NCBI RefSeq assembly: GCF_041956535.1
Contig: NW_027192209.1
Span: 260,092 to 324,091 of the forward strand
Reading direction: 5' to 3'
DNA length: 64,000 nt
Source: Calcarisporiella thermophila CBS 279.70
Lineage: Eukaryota > Calcarisporiellomycota
In this document: piece by piece, positions 52,325 through 64,000 of the stretch
Layout of the letters: the number at the start of each line of letters is the position of its first letter
Numbering within the stretch: position 1 is the stretch's first letter
The notes under the pieces: model-generated
The model's database searches: none
What the model was told of the DNA's origin: nothing
Seen by the model: the letters and a program-made list of their open reading frames with translations, nothing else
Made by a program: the position numbers and the translations under genes

Positions 52325-54984
52325 CTAGCGCATCTTGAACGCAAGTAGAGGAGCGAGTGAACTTGGGTGGGCGGCCTTATGCATGAACTCATGCTAGCAT
52401 TTGATAATAGAAGTCATATAATCAACTCTGTTAATATGGGATAGGTTGTACGAATTATGCTATTACTTACCTCCAACAGCTCCATTGCCGTTGCTCTCGA
52501 CTTCACATCCACACATAGACATACTGCCAAAAAACTCTTCAGCTCACGGCTTAGCAACTGTGGTTTTTTAAGGGTTGGGGTGCCATTGGTGGCAATCAAA
52601 TAAAGCGCTTTAAGTGGCTCCTCGTCAAGATAGGGGGGCTCTTTTTCGATCATTTCTATGGCCATAATTCCAAGTGACCAAATATCAACCTTGGCTCCAT
52701 ATTGTTTCTGTTTGACAACCTCGGGTGCCACTATAATATGAATAATAAGGAAGGAGTATTTAAGTATCCTATTTACAAATAAATTGATCGGTTTTTGCGG
52801 ATAACCTACTCCAATAGGGTGTCCCCACCATGGTTGCGCGCTTGGACTTTTGCTCGGTGAGCTTGGCACAGAATCCAAAATCGGTGAGTTTGACCTGACC
52901 TTGAGCAGAAAGAAGTACATTGTCACTTTTGATATCGCGGTGAATTATGTTTTGGGTGTGAAGATGCAGAAGCCCTTTGCACGACTAAAGACCAAAGAAG
53001 AAGATGAAGCCTGATCATTGCTCCGCTATCACAGCAAACAGCAACTAAGGGTACTAACCTCAAGACAAACTCTAGAAATTTGCTCCTCAGTCATATTATT
53101 GTTCTCGATTACGTCTGTAAGAGCACCGCCTTCCATATACTCCATTACAACCCACAGTTCGTTTCCTCTTAACAGAAAAGAGTCTAGGAAATTAACTATG
53201 TTTGGATGCTGATTCTCCTTCATCACCAAAATCTCGTTTACTATTAGCTCTTTACGGGGTTGGTGTGCTATTCGCAAAAATAGAATGAATATAATATTAT
53301 TTTCAATGAATTGACTCTGCTTGCTATTTACCTAAATCGATCTGTTTGATTGCTGCCTTTTTATTTGACATCAAATGCCGGGCAACATACACAGATCCGG
53401 ATGCTCCTTGCCCCACTTTTTTGATCTTACTGTAAATCATATTTGGGTCGCCTTTTGATACCACCGATCGCAATTTCTCCATTATTTGTGCTTCTGACAT
53501 CGTACTGATACGCTGTTCTGCCTTTTTGAGTGTTGTAGCGGAAGGAGGCGTCTTATTTAGTGTTTGCGTTGGTGCGGGTTTCTTATGATCGTTGTAATGA
53601 GATTTCGGTGGTGAAGCAGAGGGTGGAGGTGGACGACGTGAGGCGGCCGAATCAAGTGGAGTACGAGGCGGGATATCATTTCTCTTCAACTCTCGCTTCT
53701 CATACTCTTTCATGCCCTTTCGCTCCACGTATGAGCGCCCTCCTCCAATGTTAGATCGAAATTCATCGGGCTCTCGGCTGGGAGAAATATCACGTGGGCT
53801 TTTTATTGAGCGTTGAAAATAGGAGCTTTGTTGGCGAGGTGGAGAAGATGGCGATGGCAGAGATGAATTAGAAGATAGCGATGTAGAAGAGGGTGAAGAG
53901 GGCGATAATGAGGCTGGAGAAGGTGATGGAGGCCTGAGCCGACTTGATACAGTATGAGGGCTTAGTCTAGGAGATATGGTAGGAGAAAGCTGTGAGATGT
54001 GAAGCTTATCGAATTTAGGAATATCGAGTGTTAGCATGGGACGAGGTGGCCGACTAGGGGTAGTATTCTAAAATAAAATATACGATTAAAGAAAGTATTG
54101 ATTAGTGCTAGTGCAGGGAAATAGTACCCCATCCTCTGGGAACAGTTTCCGCGAAATGTCTTTTCCGTTTGAATTTTTCAAAGCTGCCTCATAAATGTTT
54201 GATTCCACGAATCCTGAATCTAAGGCTTTTGCAGCCGGTTTTTGTCGAGGCGAAGGCGTTTTGGCGAAGTTTACAAAGTCTGCTTCATCAAAGGTGGGTA
54301 AAAGATTTAATAATCCAGCTCCAAACGGCTCCTCTCCTTTATCCTTGCGTTGCTGGTCAATGTAAAATTCAAGCACATCAAGCACTGCCTGTGGATTTTT
54401 AGCATAATCTTCTTGTGTGATATGTGAACTCTTAAGGAGTTGTGCCCACGAGTCAGGTAAACCTGTAAACATGCCATTATTCGGATCGAATCCAACGTGA
54501 GTAAGGTGTTGGAAATTTGTTGGGCCTGATGCGCCCAAAGGGGAAAGCTGGAAGAGGGATGGGTGTAGTGTACGCAAATTTAACAAATGGCGAAGGTGCA
54601 GAAGAAAACTAGACCTTATTACCTTATATATTTCATCCATCCACGAATATAGCTCCTCATCATTCTTACACGAGATATAAAAGGTTTTGTCACGTGTTGA
54701 AAGCTCAAAACAATATGGCTTCAGCTCGGTTCGACTGACCACAGTAATTTCATGCATAGCTACTGCCGCGAGTGCCTGGTTGGTTGGTTGCTATTAGGGA
54801 AGAAATTTACATTTCTCAATAAAGAGACATCAGAAGATTTAAGGAGATTACATCAACTCACTTCATTTCTGTAGAAACGTAATACCTTCTCGTCCAGGAC
54901 AAGATACCGCTTACTCCAGATCCAAGAACGCAGACCATCTTCCTTCACTTGCAAAAAGCCCGTCATAAGTTCACGGAGGGTCAT
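52325..54984 (-). CDS. CLA4: PAK-family protein kinase with PH and CRIB domains
   Basis: Cdc42/Rac effector kinase of the Cla4 type, acting in polarity and septin organisation. ATG at 54984 ([20 protein letters not shown]) begins a PH domain ([51 protein letters not shown]). The CRIB motif is [20 protein letters not shown] followed by [11 protein letters not shown] Ser/Pro-rich linker leads to the kinase: [37 protein letters not shown] (HRD), [10 protein letters not shown] (DFG), VGTPYWMAPEVV. The C-terminus is [20 protein letters not shown] with stop at 52325. About nine exons. The intron in the activation segment interrupts YW|MAPEV. PH before CRIB distinguishes it from the Ste20 branch. 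Confidence 0.94.
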
Positions 54985-55577
54985 TATGAATACCTCTATA
55001 TACTTAAAGCTTATATAAAATACGAGAACTATAAAATTTGCTGTGTCGATAAAATTAGGGTATGCGCAAGGTAAAGTGAGAGAAAGGCTCTTTTGAATGA
55101 GTAAGATGTCCAGATGAACGTAATAAAAAGTTCTTTTTCTTCAAACTAAACAAATGGAGAGAGGAACAGGCTTGCAACAAGTGCAAAGTGGGTAAGAATA
55201 TATGATAAGAGAATAAAGATGGAGGTTAATTAGATATAGCTAGTATTGCTAAGGAGACTACTGTAGATGTAGAATGGGGAATAAGATGCATATGCAACAG
55301 TCATATTAATAACAAAACAAAAAAAGAAAGAAAGAAACGGGGGATGCAAGTCTTAATTATATAAACTAACAAAATCTCGCGATGTAAATGTAAAGTTTAT
55401 TACCCCGCTCTGTGATTCGCTACCTTGTTAAGACAAAATGAAAAAAGCCGTATTAAATGAAAATCATCCTCTTAGATTCTATTACTTCCATTTTAATTTT
55501 CAATTGAAATAGATAAAATCGAAGACAATAAAATGTATATATATATATATTTATGTTAAAATAAAATAAAATAGATT
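54985..55577. other. Intergenic with TA microsatellite
   Basis: About 590 bp, AT-rich, between HUT1 (3' end) and CLA4 (promoter). Contains a TATATATATATAT run near 55537-55550 and an A/AG-rich tract near 55317-55337. No gene. Confidence 0.6.
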
Positions 55578-56772
55578 TCATCGATGCTTTTTCCCATTTA
55601 TATGTTCTGCTGAGTGGCTAATCTCATTAGAAAGTCGTCTTACAGCACGATTTGCCTCTGTAACCCGCCGCTTCTTCTCCATTTTCGCAAGTTTCTCCGC
55701 TCGCTTCACATAGGCCTCGAGGCCGATTCCTAAGTAAAATAAAAAAAAATGAGATAGAGAAAAAAATGAAAAATATTATCTATCCAGCCATCATACCAGC
55801 AAAAACTAAGAAAACTGCACCCCATTGACCTAGTGTTAGCACATGGCCAAAATAAAATACACTTAACACCATCGTAAAGAGTTTCCGTGTGACTGTAACA
55901 GTTACGAGCACCAAGCTGCCGTACTGTTCCAGTGTATAAAAAATAAATAGCTGGCCGCATGCCCCACAACCTGCGAATAGTAAAATGTGCATCACAATTT
56001 TTGGGTGGGTTTGTAAAAACTGAAGAGCGGATGAAAATTCTGGGTTCCACGGATTTAAAAGCCATAGTGCCATGAGCAAGGATGAAAAGAGATTCATATA
56101 GAACATCATCTGTTGACCGGAAACACGATAGCGGTGAAAAACATGATCCTGAGTGGAGTTGGTCACACCATCAATTAGTAGGTTGACAGTTAATAGAAAT
56201 ATACCCCATAAGGAGCTCGAAGCAACATTCTTCTTTTTACTGGGATCCACAGGCTGCAGCAACATGAAAATAGAAACACCGACTGTGACTAAAAACACAG
56301 TAATGTATTTGTGGAGGGGGAAACGTCGACGATATAGAATAATATTCATGAACATAACTGGTACAAGCTAAATTCCAAACGTTAATAGAAGCAAGTAGAC
56401 AGGCATATTCAAATCTTATCGAATCCGACTATTAAATACCTTGCAAGATTTGCCCAAAATCATAGTCGGGTAATCGATATGTTTTAGTGCGGCATAACCG
56501 AATGGAGAGGCGACTGCCTGGAAAAATGCGACTTGAGCATACTGCCCGAGCAATGATGGGCTTCTATCCCCTAGTGGTTGTCGTGTAATAAGAAGGTAGA
56601 AAAAAGCAACGAGAGAAGCAATAAGCGACTGCACGAGGTTAAGGAAGATGAAATGTTTGAAGCGATCTTTGTTTGGGCCGTATGTGGTTGTTGTGACACG
56701 CTCCTGGAGCACTCCCCAAGTAAGGAAGCATGCATAGATTCCTAGGACGCTAAGAGCTAACCTTGCGACCAT
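55578..56772 (-). CDS. HUT1: Hut1/SLC35B1 ER nucleotide-sugar or ATP transporter
   Basis: Multi-pass ER membrane protein of the SLC35B family; Hut1 is linked to UDP-galactose/UDP-glucose transport and, in animals, SLC35B1 to ATP/ADP exchange. ATG at 56772 (MVARLALSVLGIYACFLTWG). Motifs include LQERVTTTTYGPNKDRFKHF, FFQAVASPFGYAALKHIDYP, TMILGKSCKLVPVMFMNIIL, GLLIDGVTNSTQDHVF-like text (NLLIDGVTNSTQDHVFHRYR), and GQLFIFYTLEQYGSLVLVTV followed by TRKLFTMVLSVFYFGH. Three exons; the last joins FAG|IGLEAYVKRAEK and ends with a dilysine-type HINGKKHR, a plausible ER-retrieval signal. About ten helices fit the family. Confidence 0.93.
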
Positions 56773-57416
56773 TTTAAAATTGGTATTCTGTGAGAATTGA
56801 AGGAAAGAATATGGAAAGAAAAGGAGAGAAAGAATTACAAGAGAAATACTAAGAATGTTTTCTTAAAAAATCAAGAAGTTATTCTAACAAATTGTCATTG
56901 ATCACTTTGCAATTATGAAAAAATTAGCGATATAATAAGAGATTAAATTTTAAGGGCAATTCCGTGTTATCAACTGGTTGGTCGATTAATATCTAATATC
57001 TTCACAGTCAAAAGAATTGACAAAATACCAAAGAAAATAGGAAACCAGTTTATAATGATGCTAATATTAAGTAAAAAAGATTAAAAGTGTAATTATACCA
57101 CATAGTTATAGTCTACTGTAGGTTTAAATAATGGGTAATAAAATGCGAGTTTCAGAGGAGATATCAGAAGGTGGCTTAGCTTTTTTCTTTTTCTCAATCG
57201 GCAGGTCGTTGCCTATTATTTCTTTCCTCCTCTCATCCAGTCGTCAACGTACGCACAAGAGGTAAAGTATAGAGCATTGCTAGGGGGTTCTTAATGCATC
57301 TTCCATGATCCATGATGGATGGATGCATTCAGCACTGCCTCGTACTCGGAAGTGGACTTCATCTGTACTAATTTCATTTAATGATGAATCGATTAGACGA
57401 AAGTAATATTTAAGCA
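56773..57416. other. Divergent promoter region HUT1/RPL34
   Basis: About 640 bp, AT-rich; promoters of HUT1 and RPL34. No gene or RNA recognised. A TTTTTTCTTTTTCTC tract lies at about 57180-57195. Confidence 0.5.
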
Positions 57417-57971
57417 ATGGCCCAGCGTCTTACTTACCGTCGTCGTCTTTCTTACAACACCCGGTCAAACCGTGTCCGGGTTATCAAGACGCCTGGTAAG
57501 AAAAGCATCTATAATACGATGTAGCGATGAGCGAATCTGTTAATCGTGATATAATTTCCTTAATGTTTTAAAGGTGGTCAGCTCCGCTACTTGCACGAGA
57601 CCAAGCCGGCTAATGGCCCGCGGTGCGGTGACTGTGGCGTGAACCTGCCTGGTGTAAGTTTTGGATGATAATTTTTTCAGATCAAAGCAGTTGCAAATCT
57701 TTATTAATATATCACTTTAGATCCCTTGCCTCCGGCCACGCAAGTATGCTACTCTCTCCAAGCGTCAGAAGACTGTCAACCGGGCTTATGGAGGCAGCCG
57801 TTGCTCTCACTGTGTCCGCAACCGGTAAGAATGGCTTTACAATATTTGCGATCGGTATTATTTGCTGATTGTTTATCGTACTGATTTTATAGTGTTGTCC
57901 GTGCATTCCTTATTGAGGAACAAAAGATTGTGAAAAAAGTACTCAAAGCCCAGAAGACTGGCAAGCAATAA
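57417..57971 (+). CDS. RPL34: 60S ribosomal protein eL34
   Basis: Structural protein of the large ribosomal subunit. ATG at 57417, good context (AGCAATGG). Product [20 protein letters not shown], then [60 protein letters not shown] and [19 protein letters not shown]. The two CxxC pairs (CGDC and CSHC) are intact. Four exons with introns at about 57496-57573, 57653-57720 and 57825-57892, all GT-AG. Length about 113 residues, as in other fungi. Confidence 0.97.
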
Positions 57972-58681
57972 ATAGGCTAATAAATATATCTATACTTTTT
58001 TCAACTTCATTGCGCTATTTTCTCATCTTGGATAAATGTTTGTCGCTCTCCCCCAAGTGTTCTCAAGCCAATCGCTACGCTAGTAGCAAAAAGTACAGTA
58101 AACTCTCAAAATAGTCGAATGCGGCATTTTCCAGCATCTAAAGATTTGACTCAATCCCGAACGCTTTCATTTTGCACTTTATTTGCCTATTTCGTCCTTG
58201 AATGCCCATGTGGCATAGGCAAAGTTTGAATCAGAATTAATATGTATATTGGGGAATAATGAATTAACGCTTAATAATGAGCAAATGACGATTCAAGGCC
58301 GAACTGCATTGCCAAATCTATGTTGTCTATAGATTGATTTTTAAGAGAAAAACAGATTTCCTGTAGTACTGAAATCGTAAGGGCTTTGCCCATAATTACA
58401 AACTATTTCGCGGTGAAAGAGAAATTGTAAAATGTGCCCATCTTGATTAACCTTGTAATATGCTTATGCATGTTTAAGCTTCCATTGAAAAAAAAAAAAG
58501 AAAAAAAGAAAAATGTAAGCTGAAAGTTGTATTTTTTTTTTACTTAGCTTTTATTTTCTTTTATCCAAATGCACAAATGCGTATATATATCCTATAAAAA
58601 AATTTATATAACACGAATCTTTCAATTTGAACTCGTAAAGCAAAGTAATATCTTTTTTGCCAGTATTATTTTAATAAAAAT
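57972..58681. other. Intergenic, no gene seen
   Basis: About 710 bp AT-rich sequence between RPL34 and PMA1; it includes poly-A/poly-T runs at 58488-58545. I looked for C/D-box or tRNA-like elements and found none convincing. Confidence 0.5.
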
Positions 58682-61600
58682 ATGGCTGAGCGTGGCAATG
58701 AGCCTGAGAGATTTACGTCAAAAGAAAGTCAAATTGCCGACGTCCCCGTCAGTGTCCAAATCCAGCATCAATCGCCTGATATTCCACATGTAGTTCTAGG
58801 CAGTTCAAACAAAGATAAAACTGGCAATGTCGAGTTTGAGGTAAGTTCCTGAGCACAAGTGTCTGCTTGTGAGTATGGAATTAAAAGAACCCAATATATA
58901 AATTAAGGAATATGCACATGTTGAACACAAGGACGAAATCTCTCCTGAGCTCGAAGAACTCTTGCATACAGACCCTAAATACGGTTTAACTACGGGAGAA
59001 GCCATCTCTCGCCTTAATAAGTTTGGTCGCAACATGCTCGAAGAGAAGAAAACTAATCCATTCCTAAAATTCCTGAGCTTCTTCACGGGGTCAATTGCTT
59101 ATTTAATCGAAGTTGCTTTTATTCTATCCATAGTCGCAAAGGATTGGGTTAGTTGTGGGATTATACTCGGACTGCTCATTGTCAATGCAGTGATCGGATT
59201 CGTGGAAGAGTATCGCGCAGAAAGTGCCCTCGATGCTCTCAAACAAAATCTCGCTCTCAAAACGCGTGTCTGGCGCGATGGTGCGTTGACAGAGCTAAAT
59301 GCCACAGAATTGGTACCCGGCGACATTATAGCTCTGCGATTAGGCGATGTTATACCGGCCGATTCAAGGTTGCTTGGAATTGGAGTGAACCAGGAACCGA
59401 CCGAGGGTGACTTGCTTGTAGATCAATCGGCATTAACAGGAGAATCGCTCCCCGTGACAAAGAACAAGGATAGCATCGTGTACTCGTCCTCTGTCATCAA
59501 ACAAGGTCAACAGATGGCTGTGGTTATCAAGACCGGCTCCAATACGTTTATTGGTCGCGCCGCCAACCTTATCTCAATCACTAAAGAGGAGGGACATTTT
59601 CAAAAAATCATCAACAAAATTGGTAATTTTTTGATGATTATCTCAATAATGATGGTGGTTATCTTGTTAGCATATCACCTTGCAATTACACGGGCCAGGA
59701 ATCCACTGAATTCAATCCAAATGGTGCTTATTTTGGCCGTCGCTGCTATCCCAATTGGATTACCCACAGTCATGTCTGTAACAATGGCATTTGGAGCAAA
59801 GCAACTTGCACGCAAGAAAGTCATCGTTAGACGCCTTACTTCTATTGAAGAAATGGCCTCGGTTTCTGTATTATGCTCCGACAAGACTGGAACTCTCACG
59901 CTTAATGAACTCACATTTGACGAACCATATCTTTGCCCCGGATTTACTCCTGATGACATTCTACTCTATTCCTTCCTGGCTGCAGAGCCCGGCACAAATG
60001 ATCCTATCGAGTCTGCTGTCTGTCGAGCAGCAGAAACAAATCTCCAAGCGCTCAAAAGCAGTAAAATTAGGCATCAAATTCCAGGTTACAAGATCACCTC
60101 CTTCTTGCCATTCGACCCCATAATTAAAATGACGCGAGCCACTGTGATCAACACGGAGACAAACATGGTGTTCAAGGTTGCAAAGGGTGCGCCACAAGTA
60201 ATAATAAAACTTGTCGGAGGAAACGACGAGGCTGTTCGAGCAGTTAATTCATTTGCACGACGCGGTTTGCGTGCTTTGGGTGTAGCACGTACTGTCCCAG
60301 GAGATTTGGAAAGATACGAACTTATAGGCATGATTTCATTTTTGGATCCGCCCCAACCAGACTCTGTTGCTACTATCGCAGAATGTGCACGCCTAGGAGT
60401 TGATATCAAAATGATTACAGGTGATCAACTTATCATTGCCAAAGAAGTAGCGCAGCGACTCGGTATGCAGCGTGTTATTCTTGATGCAAATCATCTCGTT
60501 GAACCAAGCAAGACTGAGGAGTTTGTGACAAACCAGTGTGTCCGTGCCGATGGCTTTGCTCAAGTGATCCCGGAGCATAAATACCGCGTTGTAGAACTAC
60601 TGCAAAAAAAGGGGTTCCTTGTTGGTATGACGGGGGATGGTGTGAATGACGCACCAGCCTTAAAAAAGGCAAATGTTGGTATTGCAGTACATGGGTGCAC
60701 TGACGCTGCACGTTCAGCTGCCGATATTGTATTGTTAGCTCCAGGACTTTCTACGATAGTAGATGGCATAAAAACTTCACGAGCAATTTTTCAGCGGATG
60801 CGTTCATATGCTCTTTACCGGATCACTTCCACTATTCATTTTCTCATCTTTTTCTTCTTGATAACGCTTATCGAAGTGTGGAACATGCCCCCAATCCTAC
60901 TCATTCTCATCACTGTGTTGAATGACGCAGCCACCATTGTGATTGCATGGGATAACACGCAGATCTCATCTCGCCCGGACAAATGGAGACTTGGACAGCT
61001 GGTATTTTTGAGCACCGTGCTTGCATTTTGTTTATCTGCAATGTCGTTTGTGCATTTTTATATTGCTCGCGATATCTTTCATGTTACAGACAAACAGTTG
61101 CATACGATCATGTATCTGCACATCTCGTCTTGCCCACATTTTGTGATATTTTCAACTCGTATACCCGGATACGTCTGGCAAAACCGGCCATCTTTAATAT
61201 TTACTGTGGTGATTTTGGCCACACAGATAATTGCAATGTAAAGTTAACACCCATCATTTTTATTCTTATGTTCTAGGGATCGTTGACATCTTTTCTCTCC
61301 TCTCTTACTTTATAGGCTTGTATCTATTTACGGCGTCACTGGACACGAACATCTTATAGAACCAATCGGCTGGATCTGGGGTATTTCTATCATGGCTATA
61401 TCGCTTGCGTACATGTTTGTGCTTGATTTCGTAAAAGTATTGATATTCCGGTAAGGGATCCATTATGGTTCCATAGAATTACACTTGATTCTCATTTCAC
61501 ACGGTTAATTTTTTATAGCTGGTGGAATTTTGAAAAAACCGTTCTGCTCTGGCCATCTCCAGCGCGACGTCGAAAACTCTCTCAAAAGAAGCTGGAAGTA

Positions 61601-61738
61601 GAGCACCGTAAATATATTAAACAGTTAAAATCCCGTGTTCGTAAATCAATTCCGATTGCGGTCGCCTTACAAGCACTCCGTGATGTGGAGGAATCAGGTA
61701 TTGCCTCAAGCGCTAAACATGGAAAGTCAATGATGTAG
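58682..61738 (+). CDS. PMA1: Plasma-membrane H+-ATPase (P3A type)
   Basis: Proton pump that energises the plasma membrane. ATG at 58682 (MAERGNEPERFTSKES). Four exons; introns at about 58841-58908, 61240-61315 and 61453-61518, GT-AG. P-type hallmarks: actuator loop LVDQSALTGESLPVTKNK, phosphorylation site VLCSDKTGTLTLNELTF, nucleotide-binding KVAKGAPQVI, and hinge MTGDGVNDAPALKKANVGIA followed by VHGCTDAARSAADIVLLAPG. The transmembrane part has AIPIGLPTVMSVTMAFGAKQ (TM4 with P-I-G-L-P, typical of H+-ATPases), QRMRSYALYRITSTIHFLIF and ILITVLNDAATIVIAWDN. The C-terminal tail is short and basic (RRKLSQKKLEVEHRKY), less extended than plant autoinhibitory domains. Length is about 960 residues. Confidence 0.93.
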
Positions 61739-61913
61739 GAGAAGTTAATCCTAATTAATTTGGGTTCACCGATTAATTTTGCACCCATGTTTGAAAGTGA
61801 ATTTTACAAATGGAAAGCAATTATATTAATAAAATATATTTGGTTCAGGATTATATCTATTCAAAAATAAGAACATTTAAGACATAATGATACAAATAAA
61901 GATGGAGAATAAA
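61739..61913. terminator. Convergent 3' ends PMA1/FHIP
   Basis: 175 bp between stops of PMA1 (+) and the FHIP-like gene (-), AT-rich with AATAAAATAT at about 61829 and AATAAA-like strings on both strands. Presumed shared polyadenylation region. Confidence 0.4.
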
Positions 61914-64000
61914 TTAAAATATTCCTAACAACATTGGGTCCATTTCATGGGATGACGACTGTTTATCTGCCGATTCTATATTCCCAGTATCCTTTTCCAC
62001 CGTGTTTTCATGTCTAATATCCTCCAAAAATGAGGTCAGTTGAGATGCCCAAGGAATGCTAGTAATGCTTGCATGGGAAGCACGCAGAAGAGACGCATCG
62101 AATGAGAGGCGTTTAAGTGATAGGCGCCTACTCAATGTTTTTCCATCATCATCCGTATATTGTATCTTTGCTTGCGATTGGCATTTAGATTCGCGGATAG
62201 CGTTGGCAACCGCTTCGTCTTCATCCTCATCTTCATTCTCGGAATCTTCAAGTTTCAGGGATCGCAGTGCATCACACCCATCAGCTTCACTAAATTTGTG
62301 CTCTGAATTGGGGGACGTATTTGATATCGAGGTAGACGAAGTTATATTTACAAGCTGAGCATTTGCTATCAGTGGCGACATATATTTGACCAATACTATA
62401 GCTGCCAATTCCTGCAATAATATAAAAAAATTGTACGAATAAGTTTTTTTCTCCAATAGGAAATGCGGCCTTACCTTACAAAATTCCTGTAGTACTACAT
62501 ATGCGTTACAAAAATTAGTGATCCAAGTTACTTTCGCCTTTCGTAGTACTTCTAAATCATCCTCGCGCCTTGAGAGTGAGTGGATAGACGAGGGCGATGG
62601 CAGCGAAGTTAATATCTTCTCATGGAATGTTGAATTTGGTGATGAAAGCGATGGTGATACAATATGAATGGGAGAAGGAGAATTAGAATCAGGAGAGGCA
62701 ATTTTTTCACTAGGATTGGGTGAAGAAGACATGGAGTTGCTAGCGCTGACTATAGATGAGGTGGTAAAGCCTTTTCTCCTAGCAAATGCAACACGCGTTT
62801 CGAAATATTCTACAGAAGAAGCCTCTACCTGACATTTGTGTGAAATCTTCCTCAATATGTCTAATAGGCATCGCTGCTGTTTTGTAATATTATCGGTTGC
62901 CTTTGCACCAAATATGAGAATGTCAATCCTCGAGTCTGGTAGCCCTGCCAGTTTGCTTAACACACTTGTCAGTGCTAAATTGCGCTCAAGTGAATTCGTC
63001 ATCATGAATTCAGTCTGTCTAAACAACGCTCTCAATAGACTTGTGTCTGTTCCTTTACACCTAGTGGTGGCTGAATTAACTGGTTCAAATGGTCTTGTCC
63101 ACCTGGCACATGCTAACATTGCAAATTGATGCCTTTCCTGTGCATCATTTATATAACTCTCATAATGAATATTCTCCTCATTCGCCAATAATGTTGAGCC
63201 AGCATTTTGATTATTGGATTTAGGGATTTCCGTTGTAGATGCCTCCTGCTTCTGGATAACCTCTTCTGCGCACGGTATTATCTCCAATGCTCTAAAGTTA
63301 AACAGTGAATAATTTTACGTATGAATATCTTATATAGAAATTTGTACCTTTCTATTAAATCTCGAATTTCTTGTAAATCTCTAGGTGATTCCTTTAAACC
63401 TTCTAAATGTTCAGTTTCAAACTCACGAAATACAAGATGGTGCAACGCATATTGATCATAAGTATCTAAAATTGCCCCTAATAATCTCAGGTTTGCAATG
63501 CATAGCTACGGTAATATACTTTTAATGCAGCCGAAATATTCTATGGGTTTCATCGCAATCATACCCTGTCATTTGGCGATTCGATTCTATCTATCAAAAT
63601 CTCCCTAAGCCAATTTGAAGCTTGTTTTTTGTCTGAACGCTCTCCCCTCCGCTCCATTTTAGAAAAAAGGGTAAATAAGATAGCTTTGAGAAGAGAAGGA
63701 TCGGAAAGCATTCGTATCATATCCGTCAGGTATTCAGTGGTTATTACAGCCGTATCATCAGAGCTAGCCATATGAAAATAACTTGGTTAAACATTGTAGC
63801 TTTAAAATTCTACACCACAAATTTAATTACTCTGATTGTATGCCAGCGGATATCCAAGGAAGAAACTGGGATATTAGTCTCTCTATCAAATAGTTGTTGA
63901 GCTCCTAGAAAAATGTTATATATTACGTTTGGGAATTCTATAAATATAGCTAAGCTTACCTTGTATCCAGTAGCTGATATCTCATTTACAAACTCCCAAA
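61914..64000 (-). CDS. FHIP/FAM160-family protein, 5' truncated
   Basis: Probable FTS-Hook-interacting protein, which links dynein-dynactin to early endosomes through the FHF complex. The gene runs off the right edge, so its start is not in the window. Joined exons give an N-proximal block (TEYLTDMIRMLSDPSLLKAI, LREILIDRIES), then FAMLACARWTRPFEPV and FRQTEFMMTNSLERNLALTS followed by VLSKLAGLPDSRIDILIFG, characteristic of FAM160 proteins. After it lie a long Ser/Pro-rich insert, ELAAIVLVKYMSPLIANAQL and an acidic run (SENEDEDEDEAVAN). It ends MLLGIF at 61914. Introns are GT-AG; those near 63480 and 63780 are only tentatively placed. Cargo is unknown. Confidence 0.75.

Noticed and set aside
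49690-64000. Mobile elements or viral remnants in the AT-rich right half
   Set aside because: No reverse transcriptase, transposase, integrase or long terminal repeat signatures are seen; all long frames belong to cellular genes.

Overview
This is a gene-dense stretch of nuclear DNA from a fungus. Evidence for a fungus is a trifunctional HIS4, a fungal-type plasma-membrane H+-ATPase, a PH-CRIB-kinase PAK of the Cla4 type, the vacuolar lipase Atg15 and a GPI-anchored chitin deacetylase. Genes carry many short introns (mostly about 60-100 nt). One intron is AT-AC with a U12-type donor, and QTRT1, KDM2/7-type JmjC, FHIP and ZC3HC1/Rsm1 genes are present. Together this points to an early-diverging (non-Dikarya) lineage such as Mucoromycota or Zoopagomycota; the rank is inference. 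No rRNA, tRNA, CRISPR array or recognisable transposon was found.

Layout, 1-22 kb: 3' part of NSE4 (SMC5/6 complex), a Tim17-family protein (-), an orphan membrane protein (+), a PHD-JmjC histone demethylase (-), the Hsp110 chaperone SSE1 (+), a chitin deacetylase (-), a GBD/FH3 Rho-effector-like protein (+), a secretory kelch membrane protein (+), a tetraspanin (-) and a ZC3HC1/Rsm1 zinc-finger protein (-). 22-38 kb: PSP1 (+), HIS4 (-), a Myb/SANT factor (+), a secreted Gly-rich repeat protein (+), a PNRC/Edc1-motif decapping-type protein (+), the Hsp90 co-chaperone AHA1 (+) and a single-pass mucin-like protein (+). 38-64 kb: QTRT1 (+), a head-to-head proteasome pair PUP1/PRE5, SNF4 (-), ATG15 (+), an MFS transporter (+), COQ8 (-), CLA4 (-), HUT1 (-), RPL34 (+), PMA1 (+) and an FHIP-like gene cut by the right edge. 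Coding sequence looks GC-rich from the second half of SSE1 to about 32 kb and AT-richer from about 34 kb on.

The gene content is mostly housekeeping; the unusual biology is in the splicing. Three genes hold microexons of 6, 12 and 18 nt (AHA1, QTRT1, chitin deacetylase). Each encodes part of the family's diagnostic motif, and each is a multiple of three, so skipping would give an in-frame protein lacking that motif. The ZC3HC1/Rsm1 gene needs an AT-AC intron with an ATATCCTTTT donor. SSE1 and the MFS gene need GC-AG introns sharing a GCATG donor, and PRE5 has a start codon alone in its first coding exon. Functional links between neighbours are few: PUP1 and PRE5 share a 218-bp promoter and a complex, and SSE1 and AHA1 belong to the same chaperone network without being adjacent. 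All exon joins here were made by eye from frame, splice signals and remembered family motifs; none is backed by transcript data.
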